DNA of 64,000 nucleotides from Ciona savignyi (Eukaryota > Chordata > Ascidiacea > Phlebobranchia > Cionidae). The notes under the pieces were generated by a model. The model had not been told where the DNA came from. It saw only the letters and a list, made by a program, of their open reading frames with translations, and ran no database searches. Of this stretch, positions 26,001-35,225 are shown in pieces; the stretch's first letter is position 1; each line of letters starts with the position of its first letter. The DNA lies in the NCBI GenBank assembly GCA_000149265.1, contig CH000082.1, positions 8,182 to 72,181 on the forward strand. Direction: 5' to 3'. Both the position numbers and the translations under genes were made by a program.

Positions 26001-28883
26001 TTACCTTGGCTGTTTGTATAATGTTTTGCTGTTGTGTATGTGGTGCATTTAATGTCTGCTGTTATTGAAACTGAGCATTAGCCTACTGGTTGAGAATACC
26101 ACTTATTGCAAAAACCAGTTAATCCACAGTTGAGTAGCTGATGTGTAGTCTGACAATAAGTACACAGCAAGCACTCAGATAAGTAAGTGAAGAATATATA
26201 TAATAGATCTTTACTTAACTACCCAAATAAGTTAATAAGAATATACCACATTTCTAATTTAGTTCTTTTTATTAGATATTGTAAAATGCCTAAAGTTAAG
26301 CCACTGAGAAGGAAGAAAGAGTGATTGGAGTATATTGTTTTGCTCCAGGATGTACAAATTTATATTACAGCACACGAAATTCCAATCCACCTGTGCTCTT
26401 CCATCGATTTCCTCACAACGACAAAAAAAACGGTTGAAGCAATGGATACAACAATGCAAGCGTTCTAAACTACCTGGAAAAAGAACCGCAGTGTGTAGTG
26501 TACATATTTGTGACAAGGATTATCATAGTAAAATTGTATTTGACTCCAATGGAGTAGCCAAGATGATGAAAACAAACCACTTGGTGAAAAATACAGTTCC
26601 AACAATTTTTAATTTTTCTGATTATGATTTTAAACATAGTGATCAACCCATCAAGTGCAACTTCAAGAACTTCTTTATCCAAGCAGATAATTGAAAAATA
26701 AGGGCTTTTAGTAGTGCAAGTCAAGTCTGGCATTATTTTGTGCACAAATGCATGTACATTCATGCAGCATAAACATTCTTGCGGTGTGTCCATAAGAATA
26801 CAGTTTTTGCAACGGCACCAAGTCATGTCAATAGGTAATGTTTCTAAATAAACATTTTCTTCTATGGGGCTTGCATCTTAAAAGATACTTTCAGACGTTT
26901 TCCTTGGTTCAAACGCACATGACTAAATTTGTGTTGTTTTATTGTGTACAATAAAACTTCTTTCATCCATGCCAGAATGCTGAAAACTGTCATCCATTTT
27001 AGTGTTACAACATTAACTTAAATTTACTCTAGAAATGAAGAAAACAAAAGAAATTTGTTAAAACTTCTATGCATATGTATACCAAATCTCTCACACTCTC
27101 AGTTTGTAGCCTAGGGGTTGATAACAACACTGCTAGTCTACGTTGCATATTATGGCTATATATTGAAAAGCAACAATCATGAAAGAAATAGGCTGTTCCC
27201 AGTTCCCACCATATAGTCTGATCTTTGATCGATGGCTGGTTTATTTGTATAAATTACTGGCAGTTACAGTTTACTGCCTCCTGTTCTAGTTTTCTTGTTC
27301 TGTCTTCACTTCTATGATTTATGATATAAATTGCTAAGACTTATTATTCTAAAGCCATTTAAATACGAGACCTGTATACCTCAGCATTCAGCTTAGGCCC
27401 GTATGGAAAGTACGTCAATTTTCGCCGAGATCTCGAGTGTGCACACGCCAAATATTTAAGTGTGCAGTGTGCAAACGTCCAAGAATGCACACTTCAAGTG
27501 TGCACACAATCTCCTTTTCATAACTGTTTTACCAAAATCTTAAAAAACATATTATTCTATCCTAAATCTTTCGTGTCCGTCAGCTAACATATCTATCTAC
27601 ATAACTAAAAATGTACGGAAAGTAAATTACCCGAGGTCCAGAGGTAGGTTTACAAGTTTATTGAAAATTATACGATGTTTATACTGCCATCTTGCGAGCG
27701 TGTGTGAAATTACCCAAGTGTGCAAAGACGCAGGGAAAAAAAACTCGAGTGTGCAGCTGCCGTACTTTCCATACTGGAGCTTAGGTCCAGGATCGTGCAG
27801 GCCTGAATGAGCGCGCTTAAGGTAAGCTGTCACGCGGGTACATTGGTTCAGTTAGGCTATATGACAAGTGTTATGCTAAGTCTCCATAAAAAAACGAAAA
27901 TACAACGCTCCTGCAGGCGCTTATGTTACTAATTCACCTCTAAACTGGCACATGATTGTATACAATGCATATAGGCACGAAATCTCAACAACGTCAGTGA
28001 CGTAATACGGGAAATCCCCTAACATAAAATAAAATGCATATTTGCTCATAACTCTTTAACAAAAAAATATTGGAAGAAACTGATTTGATTTTTGAAATCA
28101 GCGTATTTTTTTCCATTTATTAAGATATTCTTAAAATTGACTTCAGTTCCCCTTTAAAGCATAATATATATTTCCATACTTGAAAAATGTGAAACAAGTT
28201 GTATTTCCTACCATTGTGATCAATAAGGTTGTAATCTTCTGCCCCAATATCAGTTTTGCTCAATTGTGTTTCTCTTTCCAGAAGTCGTTCTGTTTAAATC
28301 AAAATGCATCACAAAAATGTTCTATTCATGCAGTGATAAAATACTGGAATACAGCCTGTGGTTGGTGTAGTGATATTAAGGGTAAAAATCATGACCAAGC
28401 AAGTTAGAGTTTAATATTCACAAGACAAAGGATTCTATACTAGAATCAGGATTTTTAAAACGTGGGTTAACCAGTGCCACTCAACCATGTGCACACATTT
28501 GAATATATTCTAATTATATAAAACATAAATATTTTAAAAAAGTTTTGTGATTTTTTACAATGCTATAAATAAAAAAACTTACTCTTTTTCTTTTTAGCAG
28601 TTGCAAGATAGTACACACCACCCCATATTATTAAGACTGCCCCAACAATTAAAAGTCTCTTTTTTATTGGCATAGGCTCCTCTGGTGGTCTCTCTGAATT
28701 GTTTCCAGCAGTGGTATCATTTTTGGAAGTGTCATTAAAATAAGTGTATGATTTCGAAAAGTTTCTTTTCCCAATGTAATTGTGCAAGTGGGTATACAAA
28801 AGTTGTTGGTGTGTTAGGGGGATGTGCTTGTTCTCGGTGACTCTAGTTGCAGCCAATGAAGCACTGTATATCTTCTCGCCAAT
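23001..28883 (-). CDS. SCO1: SCO1/SCO2 mitochondrial copper chaperone for cytochrome c oxidase
   Basis: Five exons in gene order: 28883-28583, 28289-28212, 25184-25062, 23712-23504, 23141-23001 (TAA at 23001), 852 bp in frame, 283 residues plus a missing first exon with the start codon. Exon 28883-28583 carries the end of a basic presequence-like region and one membrane helix ([19 protein letters not shown]). The thioredoxin-like domain follows, with the CxxxC copper site in [11 protein letters not shown] and the distal His ligand in VDHTIVMYL, plus [12 protein letters not shown] and [18 protein letters not shown] proteins sit in the mitochondrial inner membrane and deliver copper to the CuA site of COX2. 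All key residues are intact. The intron 25185-28211 contains a large transposon and the intron 23713-25061 a piggyBac-like MITE. One gene usually stands for both SCO1 and SCO2 in invertebrates. Confidence 0.92.
23222..23345 (+). repeat. SINE family 2 copy in SCO1 intron
   Basis: Contains CGGTCGTGTGGACGTATGGT, GCGACCAATACG, ACGAGCACATTATAT and the closing GAGCCGGTAAAAC, in the order of family 2. Confidence 0.6.
23987..25040. mobile_element. piggyBac-like MITE, 3'-truncated second copy
   Basis: Starts with TTAA (23987-23990) and CTCTTTCACTCC and matches the element at 6602-7701 almost throughout. It stops after TTTTCCCACCA near 25040, so the last hairpin and the right end are missing. It ends about 20 bp from the donor of SCO1 exon 25062-25184. 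Confidence 0.75.
26320..26694 (+). pseudogene. broken THAP zinc-finger domain of the transposon
   Basis: The THAP signature is split over two frames. The first frame has CFAPGC and FHRFPHND; the second has KQW, VCSVH (Cys and His ligands) and NTVPTIF, the AVPTIF-type box. The break falls at a run of eight A (26423-26430), where the first frame meets TGA shortly afterwards. Upstream, the ATG at 26286 is also out of frame. It stops at about 26694 with no transposase core, so it is a dead fragment. Confidence 0.75.
27398..27777. mobile_element. hAT-like MITE nested in the P-type element
   Basis: 380 bp element with inverted ends (CCCGTATGGAAAGTACG and the complement of CCAGTATGGAAAGTACG) flanked by the 8 bp duplication AGCTTAGG (27390-27397 and 27778-27785). 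The empty site is visible in the other inverted repeat of the host element. The interior is rich in GTGTGCA motifs. An 8 bp duplication fits hAT. Confidence 0.8.
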
Positions 28884-29365
28884 CTATAAAAACATAAAAC
28901 TGTGAAAAACATAAAACTCTTTTACACAAAACTGTGAAAGAGCTGCCGCCTTAAATAGTTATAATTATTGAAATTGGATTCAATATAATAATTATAATTA
29001 TTAAAATTGGATTCATTAAAAATAATTAATTAGCTTTTAGCCGGGTTGGGCTGTTAATTTACATTTGTACAACCAGTATGGAAAGCATCCATCATGAAAC
29101 TTTAATACTATCATAAATGTATTCAAAAATAGATAAAGAATAAATTGTTAATGGTCTTTTTCTAGCGTATATCAACAGGATATGAAATCTTACTTTGCAT
29201 TGACTGAAAGGTCTGCACTTTAAGCAGAAAGAGCAAAACATTTCCAATTTCTTAAATACCTAGTCCTTATTTTCATCTATAGAAAGTTAAGTGAGTTAAC
29301 ATGTGAGTGTACTTTTTTACTTCTATAAATATTTTATCGTTTGGTTTAATAGTATCGCATCTACC
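28884..29365. other. 5' flank of SCO1, first exon not found
   Basis: The reading frame of the exon ending at 28883 meets TAG directly upstream, and TTTTTATAG is a good acceptor, so a further 5' exon with the ATG must exist. None could be identified with confidence here or further upstream. Confidence 0.4.
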
Positions 29366-29374
29366 ATTAGCAAA

Positions 29375-29579
29375 GGGGGTGCCTCTAAATACTACAGGAT
29401 CGCTGGGAGCGCTTGGATCACTTAGATTGCTAGGCCTATGAAAAGTAATTCTAACCCTGTCCCAATGCAAACACTAATCTCAACCCCAGAACTAACTTTA
29501 ACCCCAACCCTAACATTAATATCTTGGCTTTTGTAATTACGAAGTATAGTAAGCGATCCTGTAGTATTTGGAGGTACCG
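29375..29579. mobile_element. Mutator-like MITE, copy 1
   Basis: 205 bp with 28 bp inverted ends (left starts GGGTGCCTCTAAATACTAC) and a 9 bp duplication TAGCAAAGG/TAGCAAAAG (one mismatch) at 29366-29374 and 29580-29588. The interior is rich in AACCCCAACCCTAAC. Confidence 0.7.
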
Positions 29580-29966
29580 TAGCAAAAGTTGTGAGGTCAA
29601 GACTTGTGACCTTGGACAATAAATAATACACTTGGCGGATGTTGTTTAAACTCAGTGTATTGAACAGGAATCAGTAGGTGTTTTAATGTGTGATTGAGAC
29701 AACCCTTCACTTTCAGTAAAGTAGAATAAACCACTAAGTTTACATGCTGTACGTCCGTTAACGTTAATGACTTCGGAGATTACTTTTCACAAATACACAC
29801 ACGCATTGCACTGGCACTTGGCAGCAGCTTATATTTCACGATTTGGTTAAACAAAAAAAACAAGTTTCCAACACATACAATACACTTCAGTAGTTGCCGT
29901 AATTGCAATCTAAAGCATGGAATGAATTTAACTTTTCCGGCATCTCGGTACGATGGTAACCTACAA

Positions 29967-30844
29967 GGTAAGCACTTAATGTACATCAAACTGAGGCTAC
30001 AGCTGATCGACATTTGTGACGTCACTGAGTCGCTTGTCGGAACTCCTGGTGTGTTGTGCGTAATTTTTTTAAATCTTTTTTTCTTTTTTTAGGCCGATTC
30101 TCTTCTTTTCAAACTGTATATCGTCAAAGATGATTTTAAAACCGCATCTCCTTGATCAATATCCAGAAAATTCACAAATTAAAGGGTGCCTCTAAATACT
30201 ACGGGATCGCTTGGAGCGCTTGATTCACTTAGATTGCTATGGAAAGTAATTCTCACCCTGTCCCTAACACTAATCTCAACCCCAGAACTAACTTTAACCC
30301 CAACCCTAACATTAATATTATAGCTTTTGTAATTACGAAGTATAGTAAGCAATCCAAGCGATCCTGTAGTATTTAGAGGTAGGCTACCGCAAATTAAATA
30401 CCGGTATTATATTAATACCAATGCACAATAACCCCGTGGTTGACTGATTGGGTTAGGATTGGTGTTCAGGTAGAGATTAGCGTTAGGGTTGGGGTTCAGG
30501 CTTAGAGTTAGTTTTTACGCAAATAGTGTGTGCAGTTTCATAGAATAAATAGTGTGTGTAGTGCATAGACTAAGCACACCACTGAATACCCAGCATTTGG
30601 TTTAGCACCCATCACATTTCGAAATGTTTTAAAATCTTCATACAGAAGCGCGCTAGATATATACCGGTAGATATAATCCACAATACACCATGTGTTTCCA
30701 CAAGTTACTTGTCGTTCCGCATGAACAACTCTCTCCTAGGAAAAAAATTACCCATAATACATCAGGAGTTCCCATAAGCTACTGTATGACGTCACAAATG
30801 TCGATCAGCTGTAGCCTCAGTTTGATGTACATTAAGTGCTTACC
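29967..30844. mobile_element. Mutator-like element with 9 bp target duplication
   Basis: 878 bp. The outermost 58 bp are perfect inverted repeats (GGTAAGCACTTAATGTACAT..., 29967-30024 against 30787-30844), and similarity continues more weakly for about 45 bp inward. The duplication AACCTACAA is perfect at 29958-29966 and 30845-30853. Long inverted repeats and a 9 bp duplication are typical of Mutator-like elements. No coding capacity was seen. Confidence 0.8.
30184..30389. mobile_element. Mutator-like MITE, copy 2, nested
   Basis: 206 bp sister of 29375-29579, inserted inside the 878 bp element with the perfect 9 bp duplication CAAATTAAA (30175-30183 and 30390-30398). Confidence 0.75.
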
Positions 30845-30990
30845 AACCTACAAGGCATGGAACGTAACCTCTTTAACCTGTGTAGCGGTAGTACAATGGG
30901 ATAAAAACCTAAAAAATTGGTGATTTTCGCGATTTCTTGCGCCGGTGTCGTAAAGGATACGTAGTCTATCATCGTATATCTAGAGTCTAG

Positions 30991-31655
30991 ACACTTAACA
31001 GACATTGCCTAAACCCAGTGACTTAATGGGTTCTGCTAAATTGAAGGAACGTGTTAATCATACACAACACACTACAATAGCTCCGACAACCAGGGTTGTC
31101 ATTTGGCCTTTTTGCTGAAATTTGACCTCACCAAAATCGTCCCGAACGCAAAAAAATAGTTTGGTGTGGAAAAATCTGGCCGAATTTGGCCGTTTAAGCA
31201 TATTGTCAAGTTTTGGGCCGAAGCGTCATATTACTTTTACCATACAGTAGAAATAAAGGGAACAAAATATACAGTATATGGAAATAAATTAATATCAACT
31301 GTCCCATTCCCAAATCACAAAGCTGAATTATGACGTATTTGAAATAAAATAATAACCGGTAGGCTTTTTCCCTATATAGTATTATACGATACTTTGACAA
31401 TGGGTGTCGACAAATATGGAGGGAATTAAAATTTTACAATTTTTGAATAAATAAAGAGATAAATATCCCAATTGGCTAAATTAAATAGTTTATTTTGCAC
31501 TTAATACAAATAGGCCGAATGTTGGCCGTAAAGCGGATTTTTCGTCTGGCCTGCCGGCAACCCGACAGTGGGCGCGAGGTGATCTGACGATTGCCCGTGT
31601 GTTAACCCTATTGGTTTTTCCATTTACGGGGATAAACATAAATATCCTATCCTAA
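30991..31655 (+). repeat. SINE family 1, split by an insertion
   Basis: The 5' half (ACTTAACAGACATTGCCTAA to about 31090) and 3' half (31563-31655, ending TATCCTATCC) are collinear with the intact copies. The first part of the head is missing. Confidence 0.7.
31091..31562. mobile_element. hAT-like MITE inserted in the SINE
   Basis: About 470 bp. The left end is CAGGGTTGTCATTTGGCC and the right end is GGCCTGCCGGCAACCCG, which form imperfect inverted repeats. CAGGGTTG ends are common in hAT elements. No clean 8 bp duplication could be fixed, so the class is tentative. Confidence 0.5.
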
Positions 31656-31989
31656 TTTAATGTTTAAATATACCTTAATAACAAACTTTAACCATTAACA
31701 AAATCAATAAATCCAATGCTTTACAAATTTAATGGTGTTCTAGTCATTTTATGTTCGAATTTCTTTTTCGTTATTCTCGTTATTCTGGTCTTTGGTAGGA
31801 AGCGCTTTACTGGGATGGCATGTCGGGTGCAGAGTCTGCCTATTGATTTCCGCCGTTGACTTAAGTTCCCCGAATACAATCAAGTCCAAATGGGCGTTTA
31901 CCAAAAACAATCGAATCCAGTTAAATTTGAAATAAAAATAACAGGAAGAGATTTCAAAATCCTGACAGTTCGGCCGAAAATTATTTTGC

Positions 31990-31997
31990 TATAAATA
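31990..31997 (+). promoter_or_regulatory. TATA box of the cationic peptide gene
   Basis: TATAAATA lies about 30 bp before the presumed start of a short non-coding exon that ends at a GTAAGT donor near 32045. Confidence 0.6.
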
Positions 31998-32102
31998 AAG
32001 CAAGCAAACACATGGTTTTATTCACTTTGAAACGACAAGTACAAGGTAAGTCATCTTTATAGTAAATCCACTTAGATATAAGCTAACCCGCTTTTCCTAC
32101 AG

Positions 32103-32657
32103 ATGAACAAGCTTTTGCTACTCACCGTGCTGTTGGCTCTAATGCTCCTCATCGACAGTGGGGAATCGTTGCTTTTTTGGCGTAGGAGACGCAGATTTTA
32201 CCGGAGAAGGCGTAGACATTGTTGGAGAAGGCGCAGGAACTATTGTAAGCAACAATTTAAGTTCATGTATACGGCGTGGTGACGACATACAACGCTAAAC
32301 AGCACCCTTAAAATCCATCTTTGCAGCTGAGAAAGCCCAGGAAAGTGAAATTGACGATTCAGCCAACTTCAATGATGGCGTAGAAGACGTGGAGGGACAA
32401 CTTAAAGGTGAGACATGTTTAAACTTTATATATTTTTTTATTAATGATTAAAGAAACTTGTATTTTTACCAGCAATTTTTGGATGCAATTTCTATGATAT
32501 AATACAAATCAAGAATGCAAGTTTTCGAATTCTTTTTTGAATATAACATAGTAAAAATAAGTTGTGTGGCCGAAGGGTCTCAAATAATACTCAGTAAAAC
32601 GGCTCGACTCACGCTAATGGTGTTTTATATTTCTCTTCAGATTTTACCGAAGAGTAA
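32103..32657 (+). CDS. secreted Arg-rich cationic peptide precursor (Ciona antimicrobial-peptide family layout)
   Basis: Three coding exons, 32103-32244, 32327-32407 and 32641-32657, give 79 residues ending DFTEE. Residues 1-22 are a signal peptide (MNKLLLLTVLLALMLLIDSG, then ES). Residues 23-47 are a strongly basic block with FWRRRRRFY and HCWRRRRNY, holding fourteen Arg plus aromatic residues and one Cys. Residues 48-79 are acidic (EKAQESEIDDSANF, EDVEGQ), as expected for a pro-piece that neutralises the cationic core. Signal, cationic core and anionic tail is the layout of the Ciona haemocyte antimicrobial peptides (MAM/PAP type), whose signal sequence I recall as similar. The Arg runs, rather than an amphipathic Lys/Leu helix, make the core unusual. 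A 5' UTR intron ends at the AG just before the ATG, and TATAAATA lies upstream. Function is inferred, not shown. Confidence 0.75.
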
Positions 32658-33125
32658 AACAAAGTAGGCTTGCCTGCTTTAAGCCCATAACAAGTAAGCA
32701 TTTTTAAATATTAAACTTGCAAAGAACGTATTTTAAAAGTATTTCGATCAATATTTTATGTTCGTGTAAGATCATCTTTGGGGCCATCAACGGTGAAATT
32801 CCCTGTGTAGGACAGCCAACCCCAGTCGATCCGACCATACGGATTCTAGTTTCTGCACGACTGAACTTGCATAACCAATATCATAACCCTACACCCAACA
32901 ATCACTTGTGCAATTCGGCTGTATGCACACGATCACAATCCCCCTCATCTTATAATTAACTTTCGCTTCCGGTTCCGGGATAAAATAATAACTATATATG
33001 ACGTTCTGGCAGATTTTTAATAATAGAAATATGGAAATGTTGATTTTATTTTTTTCACAGGTACCAGATTTATTTGTGTACTGTGTCGTATATTGGGTTG
33101 TCAATAAAGAAAAAAACACAATTCT
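32658..33125 (+). promoter_or_regulatory. 3' UTR and poly(A) signal of the peptide gene
   Basis: A GTAAGC donor at 32694 and a TTTTTTCACAG acceptor at 33060 suggest a spliced 3' UTR. AATAAA at 33103-33108 is the likely poly(A) signal. The 32717-32959 open frame in between lacks support. Confidence 0.45.
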
Positions 33126-33414
33126 GTTGTATTAAATGTCGAAAGTCAAATTTATAAACCTTTAATCTGTTAGTGTTGAAAAAGATGTATCTACGTTTAA
33201 AGAAGGCATTTAAGCAATTATTCATCTCTTCAGTGTAAACTGTCCTCACAAAAGGGATGTCACTTAAAACCTATCCACATAAAGTGTTAGATTGTTTTTA
33301 AATTTAAAGTTTAAAGCTCTGCTAAACTATTACAAAGCTTCGCGGCTAAACGAAAACACCGGCGCGCAGCCTCGCACATACTGCTTTCAACCAAACAAAC
33401 ATTAAAAAATAGAC

Positions 33415-33708
33415 TAGGATAGGATAGGATATTTATGTTTATTTCCTTCAATGGGAAAACCAAGGGGGTTAACACACGGGCAATCGTCGAATCACCTTGC
33501 GCCCACCGTCGGACTACCGGAGCTATTGCAGTGTGTTGTGTATGATTCAGATCTTCATTTAATTTAGTAGAATCCATTAATCCGCTAGGTTTAGACAATG
33601 TCCGTTAAGTGCCTTGCCCAAGGACTTAGCCCATTAGCTAGCGACCAGTTTCGAAGCTGCAACCCTTCGGCTGAAAGGCAACGCACTAAACCACCAGACG
33701 AACCCGTC
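33415..33708 (-). repeat. SINE family 1, full length
   Basis: Tail of repeated TAGGA, centre and box-B head (GTTTCGAAGCTGCAACCC) ending at AAACCACCAGAC. Confidence 0.8.
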
Positions 33709-33951
33709 GGATTTACCACCCTTGTTGCTTAACAAATCCACCGAATAGTGTAGATGGAAAACAAACTGCTTTAAGTGTCAATGACGTGACGAGGTGATAA
33801 GTGTCAATGACGTCATAAGGTGATTACAGAACGAACACAGTTGGGGTTGATTAAATGAAATAAATGCAGTTTTAGCGAATATGATATCAAAATTGCTATA
33901 GGTTCGCTAAAACTCATCTGTAAATGGCAACGTGCAGTTCAACTTTATTTA

Positions 33952-34241
33952 GGATAGGATAGGAGGATATGATTTCATGTTTATTCCCGTGAATGGGAAA
34001 ACCAAGAGGGTTAACACACGGGCAATCGTCAGATGACCTCGCGCCCACCGTCGGGTTACCGAAGCTATTGCAGTGTGTCGTGCATGATTCACATATTCCT
34101 TTAATTTATTAGAACCCATTAATCTGCTGGGTTCAGGAAATGTCCGTTAAGTGCCTTGCCCAAGGACCCAACCGACTAGCTAGCGACCAGTTTTGTACCT
34201 GCAACCTTTCTGCTAAAAGGCGCCACACTAAACCACCAGAC
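33952..34241 (-). repeat. SINE family 1, full length
   Basis: Complete copy with TTAGGATAGGATAGGAGGATA tail side and GACCAGTTTTGTACCTGCAA head. Its box B is mutated (TTTTGTACC for TTTCGAACC). Confidence 0.8.
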
Positions 34242-34348
34242 TAGGATAGGGATAGGATAGGATATTCATGTTTATCCCCGTGAATGGGAAAACCAAGGGG
34301 GTTAACACACGGGCAATCGTCAGATCACCTAGCGTCGACGTTCGGATT
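34242..34348 (-). repeat. SINE family 1, truncated copy joined head to tail
   Basis: A second copy begins in the same orientation immediately after the CCAGACTA end of the previous one and breaks off after CAGATCACCTAGCGT. Confidence 0.75.
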
Positions 34349-34693
34349 TTGGCGACTGTTTAAGCAGAAAAACAATTGCTAGAAAAGAAACAATTTGCTA
34401 GTATTTTTAGGTGTTGGAATACAACCAGAATAATAATCCCACAAACAAACAAAAAAGATTATCAATTACTTTGGACGCTGTCTAATACTCTAATTTATTA
34501 AATGACTTGGGTGTTTCCCCCAAACAAATTTTAAACAATAGAAATCGCAACGTTCAATAACATGTAGTAATGTTAAGAAACCCAAATTTAAAATATAAGC
34601 ATGCCATGTCATTGATTTATTGATGTCCATGCACAACACATTAATAGAATTTAGTATTTTACTGATAATAAAACAGAATTCGCTCAAAATTAT

Positions 34694-34956
34694 NNNNNNN
34701 NNNNNNNNNNNNNNNNNNNNNNNNNNNNNNNNNNNNNNNNNNNNNNNNNNNNNNNNNNNNNNNNNNNNNNNNNNNNNNNNNNNNNNNNNNNNNNNNNNNN
34801 NNNNNNNNNNNNNNNNNNNNNNNNNNNNNNNNNNNNNNNNNNNNNNNNNNNNNNNNNNNNNNNNNNNNNNNNNNNNNNNNNNNNNNNNNNNNNNNNNNNN
34901 NNNNNNNNNNNNNNNNNNNNNNNNNNNNNNNNNNNNNNNNNNNNNNNNNNNNNNNN
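34694..34956. other. assembly gap (263 N)
   Basis: Run of N directly followed by TATATATACAAACACC, so a low-complexity AT repeat may have caused it. Reading frames called across the N are meaningless. Confidence 0.99.
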
Positions 34957-35225
34957 TATATATACAAACACCACTTATATATATAGGCCTATGTGTACTG
35001 AGTAACTAGGAGCGAAGTGTCATAAAAGTCTGGCTGACAAGAACTTAGGTCAAACAGTAGTATATTCAAATGGTGGATTTGGCTAGAAATATATTGTTAC
35101 AGTGTATTTTTTATAATCGAAACGCTGGACCTTGAACGGTTTCAACACATTAATCACCTGGATTTACGCGATAGCTGCTGAAAAAATACGTTGCCGAGTT
35201 TCAGTTTCTTCAATTAATTTAAAAA

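Larger units (their letters stand above)
25413..28158. mobile_element. P-type (THAP-encoding) DNA transposon relic with long inverted repeats
   Basis: About 590 bp at the left (25413-26005) returns inverted at the right (about 27177-28158), starting with TTTAAAGGGGAACTGAAG. The interior holds a broken THAP domain. THAP plus long inverted repeats suggests a P-element-like transposon, a class known from Ciona. The target duplication cannot be fixed because the TTTAAA at both ends is palindromic. The right repeat is longer because a 380 bp hAT-like MITE has landed in it. It lies wholly within an SCO1 intron. Confidence 0.7.

Noticed and set aside
26335..26694. THAP frame as a functional host gene
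   Set aside because: It lacks the first Cys pair in its own frame, has a frameshift, and sits inside a transposon with long inverted repeats.
32717..32959. 80-residue + strand open frame after the cationic peptide gene
   Set aside because: It lies in what looks like the spliced 3' UTR of that gene, has no domain resemblance, and its codon content looks random.
34620..35009. Open frames across the N run
   Set aside because: They consist almost wholly of undefined bases.
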